NCBI RefSeq assembly: GCF_015751045.1
Contig: NZ_BNJW01000005.1
Location: 62,001-126,000 of the forward strand
DNA length: 64,000 nucleotides
Origin: Enterococcus lactis
GTDB lineage: Bacteria; Bacillota; Bacilli; Lactobacillales; Enterococcaceae
Direction: 5' to 3'
Shown: positions 16,880-24,775 of the stretch, piece by piece
Position numbering within the stretch: position 1 is the stretch's first letter
How the letters are laid out: each line of letters starts with the position of its first letter
Notes under the pieces: generated by a model
Told to the model about the DNA's origin: nothing
Databases searched by the model: none
What the model saw: only the letters and a program-made list of their open reading frames with translations
Made by a program: the position numbers and the translations under genes

Positions 16880-18094
16880 TCAATTGCGTTTGTTACCAAA
16901 GAAGAAAAAGTCTAATCCTTCTTCCTGCTCTTCTTTTGTAGTAGTGATCGTTGTGAAATTCATGGCTGATTTTAGAATCGCTGTTGTTAGCACATAGGCA
17001 TACACGGCAGTAATGATGACACCAATCACTTGGATTCCTAAGAAGTACCAGCTGCTTGGATTTGTTAATAAATGGCTGTTAGATGCAAAAATTCCGATCA
17101 GAATCGTCCCTGTGAATCCGCCCATTCCATGGACGCCCCACACATCAAGTGCATCGTCCCATTGTTTCTTTTTACGAAAATCAACAGCAGCATGACAGAC
17201 GATTCCAGCAATGATTCCGATCAACATAGCACTTTTTGCTTCTACATAACCAGCACAAGGCGTAATGGCTGCCAATCCAGCAACGGATCCTGTTAGTACG
17301 TCGACAAAATCAAAGCCGTTTCCTTTTACTTTTGCAATAATCAACCAAGTAACCATCGCAAATGCAAGAGCGATGAATGTTGAACCAAATGCATTGACTG
17401 CTTGATTATCTGCTCGAAGTGCACCACCAGAGTTGAAACCGAACCAGCCAAACCAAAGTAGACCTGTACCGATAGCAGCTGCCATAAGACTGCTATGCTG
17501 ATTTCTTTCGCCCATAGGAATCTTCCTCTGTCCAAGTGTGAGGATGCATGCCAATGAACCGAATCCAGCTGTCGTGTGGATGACTGCTCCGCCAGCGAAA
17601 TCTCTAAATCCCATCTGATCCAAAAATCCGCCGCCCCATATCCAATGGCAAACAGGGAAGTAAATCAGCAGGTTCCAACAAACAACAAGGATAATATAGC
17701 CTTTTAAATTCAGTCTCCCTGCAAAAGCTCCTGTCATCAAAGGAACAGTAATCACGATAAACATCAGTTGATAAAGAAAGAACATCAAAAATGGGATCGT
17801 CGCTCCATGGAACATGTTGGGGAAGCTTGTAACATGTCTCATCAAAAAGAAATCTGCCGGATTTCCAATCATACCGCCAATATCTCGTCCAAATGCCAAT
17901 CCGAATCCACCGAATATCCACATGATCGTTGTTATCCCAACTGAGAGAAAAGATTGAGTCATGATCGTCAGTATATTATTCTTTCGTGCCAGTCCGCCGT
18001 AAAAAAATGCTAAACCAGGAGTCATCAAGCAAACCATTGCTGTACATAAAATCATGAATGCTGTATCTCCTGTATTGATAGGTAATGTATTCAT
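16880..18094 (-). CDS. amt: Ammonium transporter (Amt/MEP/Rh family)
   Basis: A 404-residue, 11-helix ammonia channel. Seen: N-terminal DTAFMILCTAMVCLMTPGLAFFYGG, GFLDQMGFRDFAGGAVIHTTAGF with the pore histidine, LLWFGWFGFNSGGAL and GVHGMGGFTGTILIGIF with the second pore histidine. Strong AAAGGAGG RBS. The usual partner glnK (PII) is absent; instead the gene leads a unit with an amino-acid antiporter and glutaminase. That context suggests moving ammonia released from glutamine rather than only scavenging ammonium. Direction of flow is an inference. Confidence 0.93.
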   Translation of the reverse strand: MNTLPINTGDTAFMILCTAMVCLMTPGLAFFYGGLARKNNILTIMTQSFLSVGITTIMWIFGGFGLAFGRDIGGMIGNPADFFLMRHVTSFPNMFHGATIPFLMFFLYQLMFIVITVPLMTGAFAGRLNLKGYIILVVCWNLLIYFPVCHWIWGGGFLDQMGFRDFAGGAVIHTTAGFGSLACILTLGQRKIPMGERNQHSSLMAAAIGTGLLWFGWFGFNSGGALRADNQAVNAFGSTFIALAFAMVTWLIIAKVKGNGFDFVDVLTGSVAGLAAITPCAGYVEAKSAMLIGIIAGIVCHAAVDFRKKKQWDDALDVWGVHGMGGFTGTILIGIFASNSHLLTNPSSWYFLGIQVIGVIITAVYAYVLTTAILKSAMNFTTITTTKEEQEEGLDFFFFGNKRN

Positions 18095-18241
18095 TTTTTC
18101 GCCTCCTTTCTACGTTTACGAGTATAAAAGAAAATCTACTTGTATTTTTCTTCTGTTTTTTTGAATACATTCTTGTATTTATAAAAGACAGACAATCAAT
18201 AAAAGCTTGGTGTACTGTGCTTTTTATCGTTTTGACCAAAT

Positions 18242-18298
18242 AAAGACAAAAAAATAAACGCTTTTCTTTTATAGAAAACCGTTTATTTTCGTCTTTTT
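18242..18298. terminator. Hairpin upstream of amt
   Basis: AAAGAC, then AAATAAACG, pair with CCGTTTATTT and GTCTTT over a 14-nt spacer, with A and T runs on both sides. No gene ends here directly; it lies about 150 bases before amt and could be an attenuator or a second terminator after the gls20 operon. Confidence 0.5.
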
Positions 18299-18343
18299 TT
18301 ATTTTTCAAGCTATTTTTTCATAAGGAATAAAGAATACTTCAT

Positions 18344-18380
18344 ATAAAAAAGAACCGCAGCAAGTTTCGCTGCGGTTCTA
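18344..18380 (-). terminator. Intrinsic terminator of the gls20 operon
   Basis: AGAACCGCAGC pairs with GCTGCGGTTCT over a 7-nt loop and is followed on the minus strand by TTTTTTATATG. Confidence 0.9.
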
Positions 18381-18422
18381 AATTGTGTTCTTCATTTCAA
18401 CATAAGTTTTTCTTCAATTTGC

Positions 18423-18665
18423 TTATAATTTACGTGCAAAGAATGAAACGACTAATACTAAAATGATTGCACCAATCAATGATGGAATGATAGCCATTCC
18501 TGCAATTGTTGGTCCCCAAGTTCCTAATAAAGCTTGTCCAATGGCTGAACCTACTAAACCAGCAATGATGTTTGCGATGATTCCCATTGATGATCCTTTA
18601 TTCGTGATTGCTCCTGCAATTGCTCCGATGATACCTCCGACGATTAATGCCCAAATAAATCCCAT
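18423..18665 (-). CDS. glsB1: GlsB/YeaQ/YmgE family stress membrane protein
   Basis: An 80-residue, very hydrophobic glycine-rich protein (GFIWALIVGGIIGAIAGAI, then a TM segment ending FFARKL) of the transglycosylase-associated family. In E. faecium such a gene follows gls20 and is called glsB1; the pair is linked to bile-salt stress. It is almost identical to the product at 32146-32388. Last gene of the amaP-DUF2273-gls20-glsB1 operon, followed by a strong terminator. Which of the two loci is glsB1 is inferred from the 20-kDa size of the Gls protein beside it. Confidence 0.88.
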   Translation of the reverse strand: MGFIWALIVGGIIGAIAGAITNKGSSMGIIANIIAGLVGSAIGQALLGTWGPTIAGMAIIPSLIGAIILVLVVSFFARKL

Positions 18666-18696
18666 TTTAAATTCCTCCTAACTGACTTTTTACTTC

Positions 18697-19254
18697 TTAT
18701 TGTACACGTGGTTCGTTATTTTCTTTGACTTTTTGTGCACCTTTGCCTACAGCAGCTTTTGCCTTATCTGTTTGGCGTGAAGCAAATTGTCCTGTTGATT
18801 TTGCTGCTTCTGTTACTTTGTCTTGTACTGTTTCTTGATCTTTTTGGTATTCTTCTTGTGTTTTGATGTCTGCAACATTCACATTTACTTCGATAACATC
18901 TAAATGTGTCATATTGTTTACTTCAGTACTGATCAATTCTTTAATTTGGTTGTAGATGTCTTCGATGTCTTTACCGTATTCTACAATCACATCTAAATCC
19001 ACAGCTACTTGTTTCTTTCCTACTTCTGTATTGATACCTGCTGTTACATTATCTGTGTTGACTAATTTTTCAGCCATATTTGAGAAGAATCCGCCATCTA
19101 ATGTCAATAGACCGTCTACATCTTTCAATGCATAGCCGATGATTTTTTGGATAACTTTGTCTTCATAAGTCAATTCACCATTCATCATGCGGTTTTCCCC
19201 TTTTTCATTTGCCAAAACTGATCCATTTGTTGTGTTCATGTTTTTGTTTTCCAT
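18697..19254 (-). CDS. gls20: Asp23/Gls24 family envelope stress protein (Gls20)
   Basis: A 185-residue Asp23/Gls24 protein. The core is GELTYEDKVIQKIIGYALKD through VDLDVIVEYGKDIEDIYNQI and HLDVIEVNVNVADIKTQEE, followed by a coiled, Lys/Gln-rich tail ending KENNEPRVQ. Predicted mass near 20 kDa fits Gls20 of E. faecium. In Staphylococcus aureus Asp23 is tethered to the membrane by AmaP, which is encoded three genes upstream here. A paralogue with a much longer N-terminus lies at 32420-33325. Confidence 0.9.
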   Translation of the reverse strand: MENKNMNTTNGSVLANEKGENRMMNGELTYEDKVIQKIIGYALKDVDGLLTLDGGFFSNMAEKLVNTDNVTAGINTEVGKKQVAVDLDVIVEYGKDIEDIYNQIKELISTEVNNMTHLDVIEVNVNVADIKTQEEYQKDQETVQDKVTEAAKSTGQFASRQTDKAKAAVGKGAQKVKENNEPRVQ

Positions 19255-19266
19255 CTTTGTTTCCTC

Positions 19267-19455
19267 CTATGATTTAAAAAATTGATCCACTATTCCTGTC
19301 TGTTTCAAATAAAATCCGATTCCTGCGCCAATTGCTGTCATAATGATGATCAACAATGTTTTGAAAAATCCAATTGTTAACCATAAAACAGCTAGCAGTA
19401 GTCCAAGACCCCCAAAGATAATAGGGAGCTTGTATGCTGAAAATAGTTCTTTCAT
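19267..19455 (-). CDS. DUF2273 small integral membrane protein
   Basis: A 62-residue protein with two hydrophobic segments (KLPIIFGGLGLLLAVLWLTIGF and a second one) and the end YLKQTGIVDQFFKS. DUF2273 members are encoded between amaP and asp23/gls24 in many Firmicutes. Spacing of 12 bases on each side marks it as part of the operon. Nearly identical to the product at 33338-33526. Confidence 0.88.
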   Translation of the reverse strand: MKELFSAYKLPIIFGGLGLLLAVLWLTIGFFKTLLIIIMTAIGAGIGFYLKQTGIVDQFFKS

Positions 19456-19467
19456 TATTTGGCCCTC

Positions 19468-20034
19468 CTATTCCACTCGAGAGTGCTTGTAGTCTCTTGT
19501 ATCTTCTTGTTCTTCATAACCGCTGTATGTGACTGCCACTTTGACTGTTTCTTTTGTTCCAAGTACTCTAGTCACTTCTTCTTCGATGTCTTGCATCAGT
19601 ACACCTGTTTTCCCTACTAATGAAGAAGTTCGCTTCAAGTCTCCGTTGACATGGATATGGATTCGATTTTTCGTTGAACGTATCCGTACTTTAGGTGAAT
19701 GAATGAACTCTTCTTCGTGTAAATGGGAACGTACCAGCCCTTCGATCGCTTTTTTGTCGATCGTCAATTTGCCATCTTCCCGTTTCATAACGAAAGTTCC
19801 TCTTGATTTTGGATAGAAAAGAACGACTAGCAAGATGATAATAGCAAGAACGGCAAATACTACAGCTGCCCAGAAAATATATTGTTGCATGTAGTAATTC
19901 GTTAAGGTAAAGAAGCGAAATCGTTCCAATTGTTCAGGCATAATATACGGCGCATTAATTAACGCAATTGCTAGAAACACTGAAAGTAGTAGCAAACTCA
20001 TGATAACACCGGTTATTTTTAACCCCTTATTCAT
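19468..20034 (-). CDS. amaP: Alkaline shock response membrane anchor protein AmaP
   Basis: A 188-residue protein with two N-terminal membrane helices (residues about 8-28 and 52-75) and a cytosolic domain with IDKKAIEGLVRSHLHEEEFI and GVLMQDIEEEVTRVLGTKETVKVAVTYSGYEE. AmaP anchors Asp23/Gls24 at the membrane. First gene of the operon, with AGGAGG before the ATG. Paralogue at 33538-34101 shares the same architecture. Confidence 0.9.
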   Translation of the reverse strand: MNKGLKITGVIMSLLLLSVFLAIALINAPYIMPEQLERFRFFTLTNYYMQQYIFWAAVVFAVLAIIILLVVLFYPKSRGTFVMKREDGKLTIDKKAIEGLVRSHLHEEEFIHSPKVRIRSTKNRIHIHVNGDLKRTSSLVGKTGVLMQDIEEEVTRVLGTKETVKVAVTYSGYEEQEDTRDYKHSRVE

Positions 20035-20451
20035 TTTCCACCTCCTATAAACTTATTTTTACCCTGTAAATAACTCTACCGACAATCACAGTATAGAGAG
20101 CGAACAGTTAGTTTAGCACCAATAAATAAAGCGCTACCAAACGATATTGGATTATAACGGCATTTTATTGTCATTCTGATACTGAAATAACAACTACTCA
20201 CTTATTCTCTATTTCTTTTTGATTGCTGGCTATACTTAAAGGATATTATTCAAGATTAAAAATTGCAAAGATTATGCTCAGTTATTATTACAAAATTCTA
20301 TTTATTTGTTAAAATTTTTCAGTGAAGAAAAAAACGCAATAAAATAACTTAAGTTACTTTATTGCGTTTTTACTTTATTTTTCTATTATCATTTTTCTTA
20401 TTCTCTTCTTTGGTTTATACTATTCTTATAAAGAAAAACGAGGTATGTCCT
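20035..20451. other. Intergenic region between the gls20 operon and a small membrane gene
   Basis: About 417 bases without a gene. It must hold the promoter of the minus-strand gls20 operon; TATAAT-like boxes are present but no convincing -35 partner. A degenerate cre-like sequence, ATAAAGCGCTACCA (20126-20139, 12 of 14 consensus positions), lies in it. A perfect terminator-like hairpin (AAAAACGCAATAAA with TTTATTGCGTTTTT) occupies 20330-20371. Confidence 0.5.
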
Positions 20452-20625
20452 ATGATGAAAAGATTGTATTATTCATTGATCATAACGATTGGCTATTTGA
20501 TTGTATCGAATCTTGGAAATATGGTATTTGGTATCAGTAAAGAATTCAGTTGGACTACTACTCTATGGGAATCTTTATTCTTTTTCATCTTTGTATTTTT
20601 GTTACAAAACTATCGAAAAAAATAA
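20452..20625 (+). CDS. Small two-helix membrane protein
   Basis: A 57-residue protein, MMKRLYYSLIITIGYLIVSN then a second hydrophobic segment (LWESLFFFIFVFLLQ) and the basic end NYRKK. I do not recognise the family. The frame is open from 20362, but that region is a terminator hairpin, while GAGG lies eight bases before ATG at 20452. It points toward agrD and ends in its own terminator. Confidence 0.6.
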   Translation: MMKRLYYSLIITIGYLIVSNLGNMVFGISKEFSWTTTLWESLFFFIFVFLLQNYRKK

Positions 20626-20658
20626 AACTGTGTCAACGATCTGTTGGCACAGTTTTTA
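20624..20658 (+). terminator. Intrinsic terminator between the small membrane gene and agrD
   Basis: AAAACTGTGTCAAC pairs with GTTGGCACAGTTTTT; usable by both converging transcripts. Confidence 0.85.
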
Positions 20659-20701
20659 GGACTTACGGTACTTTTTATTCGGTAATCCATTTTATTTTTA
20701 C

Positions 20702-20857
20702 TTATTTTTCTACTTCTTTTTTTAATGCTTCTGGTACTTTTGGTTCATAAACTAAACCAATACAGGTACTTCCGCTTATTACAGCCTTTTCGGCAACGCT
20801 GATAGCAATTGTTGTGATTGCATGTGAGAGACTAAATTTAGTTTGTGTGTGTTTCAT
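20702..20857 (-). CDS. agrD: AgrD-like cyclic autoinducer peptide precursor
   Basis: A 51-codon gene, too short for usual ORF calls. Its ATG overlaps the TGA of agrB (ATGA). The peptide has a basic amphipathic leader (MKHTQTKFSLSHAITTIAIS), a small central region with one cysteine in SGSTCIGLV, and the charged C-terminal recognition segment YEPKVPEALKKEVEK. The YEPK-x-P motif after the cysteine-containing core is the same as in Listeria AgrD (CFMFV followed by YEPKSP). By that analogy the signal would be a five-residue thiolactone ring C-I-G-L-V, possibly with N-terminal residues. Gene order, overlap and motif make this a confident call; the mature form is inferred. Confidence 0.88.
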   Translation of the reverse strand: MKHTQTKFSLSHAITTIAISVAEKAVISGSTCIGLVYEPKVPEALKKEVEK

Positions 20858-21434
20858 TTGATGATCTTCCTTTCTTTTTTTGGAATGAATACAAGTAAGA
20901 TTGCGGTCAACATACCCAGTAATATCATGACTCTTGAATCATTTGCTGGAATCACTGAACCGATCAGCGTGAGGCTTATTCCTGTTATAACTAGTTTGTT
21001 TCTTACGCTTCTTCTTTTTTGTTGGTCTTGTGCGATAAAGGAACCAATGATTCCTAAAACCATACTAAGAATAGCTGCTCCGATGAAATATTCGTAGCGT
21101 GTAAGTTCCAAATTGTAATGATTAGCCAAAACAGGTAGCGCCACCAATAATCCATACTATAGAGCGTGCAGGCCATGCTTCGGCTTGCATGATATCCTTT
21201 TGCATATCTTCGTACAGCAATAAAAGACAAATGAGTGGTGATCACAGCAAGAATGCTATGTAAGAAAAACGCTGATACGTAAATAAGCATGAACTTGAAA
21301 AGATTAATGAACAGGATCGCTAATCCATAGTTGACTTTTGCTTCCTCCAGTTCTGTTAACCCATATTTCTCTCCGAGTTTTCTGCTCATCTTGCTTGACA
21401 GCTTCTCTTCAAGAGACAGATATTCATTTGGCAT
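20854..21434 (-). pseudogene. agrB: AgrB-like peptide-processing membrane protease, frameshifted
   Basis: AgrB is the membrane cysteine endopeptidase that cuts and cyclises AgrD. The first part (from ATG 21434, RBS AAAGGGG) includes KGYHASRSMAC with the catalytic His and Cys seven residues apart, at H82 and C89. After TLYS the frame is lost near 21155; the -1 frame continues with GLLVALPVLANHY, several membrane segments and the end KKERKIIK, overlapping agrD. One missing base would restore a protein of about 193 residues. This may be a true disruption or a sequencing error; the rest of the gene looks well preserved. Confidence 0.85.
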
Positions 21435-21459
21435 ATCGTTCACCCCTTTCTCACTTTTG

Positions 21460-21524
21460 ATTATACTAAAAATAAGGATGCATATATTAAAAAGTAAAAA
21501 GTGCGCGTTTTTTTTACATAACTG
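21460..21524 (-). promoter_or_regulatory. Candidate AgrA-controlled promoter of agrBD
   Basis: On the minus strand a perfect TATAAT (21460-21465) stands about 26 bases before the agrB ATG. There is no recognisable -35. Upstream are CAGTTATG (21517-21524) and the weaker CACTTTTTA (21495-21503) spaced 21 bases apart, the period of LytTR-type direct repeats. The second copy is degenerate, so this is tentative. Confidence 0.4.
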
Positions 21525-21580
21525 CAGTGTTTTCTTTCTTAATAAAGCCCTTATATTCTTTATATCTAAATTATTCTATA

Positions 21581-21608
21581 AAAAAAGAACGTGACATTCG
21601 TCACGCTC
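21581..21608 (-). terminator. Intrinsic terminator of the agrCA transcript
   Basis: GAGCGTGAC pairs with GTCACGTTC over a 4-nt loop followed by seven T on the minus strand. The agrA TGA stop lies within the stem, so agrBD needs its own promoter. Confidence 0.9.
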
Positions 21609-22343
21609 CTTTGCTAAATGCAATCAATAATTTTTTTAAACTTCGGGTGGAAACAAGACACTTTTCTCCGTTAGACATAAGGATCGTTCTTTCCTTCTTG
21701 TTGATGGAACAAATATTATCCACATTTACAACAAACGATTGATGGCAACGGTAAAAGCTCGGGCTAAACGATTCGATCTCTTTGATTTTTCCATTATATT
21801 CTAGCATTCGATTTTCAAGATGAACGATCACTTTGTGAGGAACAGGACTGGATTCAAAAAACAAGATTTCGTCTACGAACAATTTTGTATTGATTGGTCC
21901 ACTCTTAATACGAATCTGTTCTCTTGTAGGTAAAATTGTATCAAGATATCTTTGGTTAGTCACATAGATACATTTTGTCACGCTTTCTTGCAGCAGTGTA
22001 TCGTTCCCCTTCACAATATAAAATCCATTGCTTCTACTTTATACAAAAAAGTGAGATAAGCTAAATCCGTGTAACTGGTCACAAAAATAATTTTTGCTAG
22101 TGGATCGTATTCTCTAATCGTAGCGGCTAGATTGATTCCGTTCATATTGGAACTTAAGTCAATATCTAAAAAATAGATGCCTTCTGTTTTATTTGAACGT
22201 ATATATGAAAGCAACACTTCAGGGTCCGAGGTATCCATTTGAAATTTGATGTCATAATCTTGCATCATTAAATAATTTTGAATCATCTTTGCTAATTTTA
22301 ATCTAAATGTTCCGTCATCTTCGCAAACAAAAATTTTCAACAT
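21601..22343 (-). pseudogene. agrA: AgrA-like LytTR response regulator, frameshifted
   Basis: The first frame encodes a receiver domain (MLKIFVCEDDG..., phospho-acceptor in YFLDIDLSS) ending AMDFIL and a TGA at 22011-22013. The second frame continues with KGNDTLLQESV and a LytTR DNA-binding domain (SFYRCHQSFVVNVDNI and MSNGEKCLVSTRSLKKLL). AgrA relatives read MDFI(V/F)K without interruption here. A two-base insertion (TA in TTTATATTG) or a one-base loss would explain the break. Both halves are otherwise intact. Follows agrC by seven bases. Real inactivation or sequencing error is undecided. Confidence 0.85.
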
Positions 22344-22350
22344 AAAGATT

Positions 22351-23628
22351 CTACCCCTCCCAAATGGTCAGTATTTGAATAAACTGTCCTTCTTCGATTT
22401 TAGTATCTAAGTACACATTTTTATTCAACTGAACTAATTCATCAAGATTGCTTAGACCAATCCCACGTTCTTTCCCTTTTGATGAATAAGATTTTTTCTT
22501 TAATACATGTAAATCAGGTATATCAGAACGACATTTATTGGCAATAATAAAGGTTATCGCTTCTTCTTGTCTCAATCCGGCAAACAAGATTTTCGGCTTA
22601 TCTATAATAGAAGATTCTTCAACTGCATTATCTAGTATGATCCCCAGCATCCGAACTAGCATGATAGAAGGAACGGGGAAAGAATCCAATTTTTGTGGCA
22701 CATTTACGTCTATTTCTATTCCTTTTTCATGAGCTAGATACAACTTGCTCAAAACGATGCTTTTTATTTCCTTGGCTTCAAGATTTCTTATCGGTGACAT
22801 TTCTAACAATTCCTGATCAAAAAGGGTTCCAGTTTCCTTGATGTGGGAGTAAAAAAAATGTTTCAACCCATCTATATCATTACTTTGGATATAATTTTCC
22901 ATAGAAACTAGTATGTTTTTGTAGTCGTGCTTGAACTTGCGTATTTCCATATAACTTTTTTCGATTTGCTCACTATATTCGATAAGATATTCCATTCGAT
23001 TCTTTTCTTCTTTACTTTTATATTCTGCCTTTTTTGTATAAACAGCTAAAAAGCTGATAAGAATAGCAAAAAGGCTATATGCCAGCATAAAGATCCCATG
23101 AGCACCCTTCATGAAACAGTCTAAATCTGAAAAGCGTTCAATCATAAGAAAAATGAAATAAATCAAAAACGTAGCAATAACAGTATACTTACTAATATCA
23201 TATACCATCGATTCAAGGGGTACTTTTTTTAATATATGATTCCTTAAATAAAATGCGAAACATAAATATAAAATAATTGATAAAAAACATATACCCAAAT
23301 CATGCATCATTATAGATAATGATTTTAAGATAACGTAAATCAGATAATTAGAAAAAATAAGTAGGATAATAGATAACGAAGCATAGAATAAAGCTGATTG
23401 AAGCGTCTCTTCATGATAAATCACGAGAGCACACATGACTAGCCATACCAAACCAGTGGCAATTACATTTATCCATTGATAAAGTACCGATATTAATAGG
23501 ATAACTAAGATTGATAATAAAGCATACTTTTTATTTCTTAGTTTCTTGTTCAAATAGCCCAATCCAACAAACATCGTCATCAGCTGCCCTGATATGAGTA
23601 GAGAATAACTTAACTGTAAAATATTCAA
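22351..23628 (-). CDS. agrC: AgrC-like sensor histidine kinase (HPK10)
   Basis: A 425-residue kinase with six or seven N-terminal membrane helices (residues about 5-200), a coiled linker, the phospho-acceptor motif RKFKHDYKN (about residue 235) and a GHKL ATPase with MLGIILDNAVEES (N box) and GIGLSNL (G box). This is the HPK10 layout of AgrC, FsrC and related peptide-pheromone receptors. The start is TTG with GAGG eight bases upstream. It heads an agrC-agrA transcript, with agrB-agrD downstream on the same strand, an order different from staphylococcal agrBDCA. Confidence 0.9.
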   Translation of the reverse strand: MNILQLSYSLLISGQLMTMFVGLGYLNKKLRNKKYALLSILVILLISVLYQWINVIATGLVWLVMCALVIYHEETLQSALFYASLSIILLIFSNYLIYVILKSLSIMMHDLGICFLSIILYLCFAFYLRNHILKKVPLESMVYDISKYTVIATFLIYFIFLMIERFSDLDCFMKGAHGIFMLAYSLFAILISFLAVYTKKAEYKSKEEKNRMEYLIEYSEQIEKSYMEIRKFKHDYKNILVSMENYIQSNDIDGLKHFFYSHIKETGTLFDQELLEMSPIRNLEAKEIKSIVLSKLYLAHEKGIEIDVNVPQKLDSFPVPSIMLVRMLGIILDNAVEESSIIDKPKILFAGLRQEEAITFIIANKCRSDIPDLHVLKKKSYSSKGKERGIGLSNLDELVQLNKNVYLDTKIEEGQFIQILTIWEG

Positions 23629-23858
23629 TTTTAGAACCTCACTTTATGCATGTTTTACATAACAAAATAAACAGCAATTATGAATAAAAAAATTTATTTT
23701 TTAAGTTTTTCCCCATAAAAATTGTAACATAGTTTACTAACTATTTGTAAATAACATATTTAAAAGTTTCCTTATAAATCAAAAAGAATCAAAGGCTAAC
23801 TTCAATTAAAACTCTCAAATACTATAAAACCACATTTGCTAAAAAAGACAAAAATTTA

Positions 23859-23908
23859 TTGTTTTTCGATAAAAATTAATTGCTTTTCAATAATTATCCT
23901 GCTATATT
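23859..23908 (+). promoter_or_regulatory. Promoter with direct repeats before the DUF2975/HTH pair
   Basis: A -35 TTGCTT (23880-23885) and a -10 TATATT (23903-23908) have 17-base spacing. The sequence TTGTTTTTCGATAA at 23859 recurs as TTGCTTTTCAATAA at 23880, exactly 21 bases apart, so the second copy overlaps the -35. This is a likely binding site for a regulator, possibly the HTH protein encoded downstream. Bases 23629-23858 show no other gene. Confidence 0.55.
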
Positions 23909-23938
23909 TTAGCTATCAAAGATAAAAGAGGGATAAAA

Positions 23939-24412
23939 ATGAAATTAAAAACATTATTATTAAAGTTTGTTGTTTTAGGTATAAGTGCCGTATTTATTTT
24001 ATTCGGTATACTTTTTTATACTCAGATTGCTACAAGCGAAAAAGGATTCACTTTTGATTGGCAGACGACTTTATTCGTTTCTGTCATCTACTTCGCCCTT
24101 CTCTTAGGGATTATTATTGCTTATTTCTTATTGAGACTGTTGAAACAAATCGAAGAAAACCAGGCCTTTTCCAATCAAAGCTTGGACATTCTCAAAAAAA
24201 TCGAACGAACGATTTTGATTATTGGCTTCGCCTTTTTCGGCTTGCTTCCTAAATTTTTGAAAGTGGCTGATTTAGATGATGCTCCTGGTTTGATGTTGGT
24301 AGGAATTGCTGTCGTATTCATTCCTTTTGCCGTATATACTTTGACAAGCGTGTTGGAAAATCTGCTCGAACACGCGATTTTACTTAAGACAGATCATGAT
24401 TTGACAGTGTGA
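23939..24412 (+). CDS. DUF2975 family membrane protein
   Basis: A 157-residue protein with four membrane helices (residues about 8-28, 38-62, 92-110 and 120-142) separated by a charged loop KQIEENQAFSNQSLDILKKIERT. This loop and the layout are typical of DUF2975 proteins, which are encoded next to a small XRE regulator in many Firmicutes. Function unknown. RBS GAGGG. It is followed after eight bases by such a regulator. Confidence 0.75.
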   Translation: MKLKTLLLKFVVLGISAVFILFGILFYTQIATSEKGFTFDWQTTLFVSVIYFALLLGIIIAYFLLRLLKQIEENQAFSNQSLDILKKIERTILIIGFAFFGLLPKFLKVADLDDAPGLMLVGIAVVFIPFAVYTLTSVLENLLEHAILLKTDHDLTV

Positions 24413-24420
24413 GGTGCGAC

Positions 24421-24654
24421 ATGGCTATTATCGTTAATCTAGATGTAGTATTGGCTCAAAAAAAGATGAGTGTAACAGAATTGAGTGAAAAAGTGGGTAT
24501 TACGATGGCAAATATCTCTATTCTAAAAACCGGAAAAGCAAAAGCTATCCGTTTTTCTACCCTCGAAAAAATCTGTGAAGTATTAGAGTGTCAACCGGGG
24601 GATTTATTAAGTTACCAAAAAGACCCCGATCCTATACCAAAAAAAGGAATATAA
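24421..24654 (+). CDS. YozG-like XRE-family transcriptional regulator
   Basis: A 77-residue Cro/CI helix-turn-helix protein (MAIIVNLDVVLAQKKMSVTELSEKVGITMANISIL, then RFSTLEKICEVLECQPGDLL). This short form with the CQPGDLL end always pairs with a membrane protein such as DUF2975. The ATG at 24421 with GAGGTG upstream is preferred to the GTG at 24409, which overlaps the preceding stop. Likely autoregulator of the pair; the membrane partner may sense a signal and sequester it. Confidence 0.85.
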   Translation: MAIIVNLDVVLAQKKMSVTELSEKVGITMANISILKTGKAKAIRFSTLEKICEVLECQPGDLLSYQKDPDPIPKKGI

Positions 24655-24678
24655 AACATAACAATCAGTAAAAAAATA

Positions 24679-24738
24679 ATCTGAATAATAGATGTACGAG
24701 AACTTTAGCGGTCATTACATCTATTACTCAGATATTTT
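24679..24738. terminator. Bidirectional hairpin terminator
   Basis: ATCTGAATAATAGATGTA pairs imperfectly with TACATCTATTACTCAGAT. It lies between convergent genes and is followed by ATTTTATTTT. Confidence 0.75.
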
Positions 24739-24775
24739 ATTTTGATGGAATATCCTGTTGTCTATAGATACGTAT

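Noticed and set aside
20126-20139. cre site upstream of the gls20 operon
   Set aside because: Only 12 of 14 positions match and the conserved leading TG is missing; kept only as a remark.
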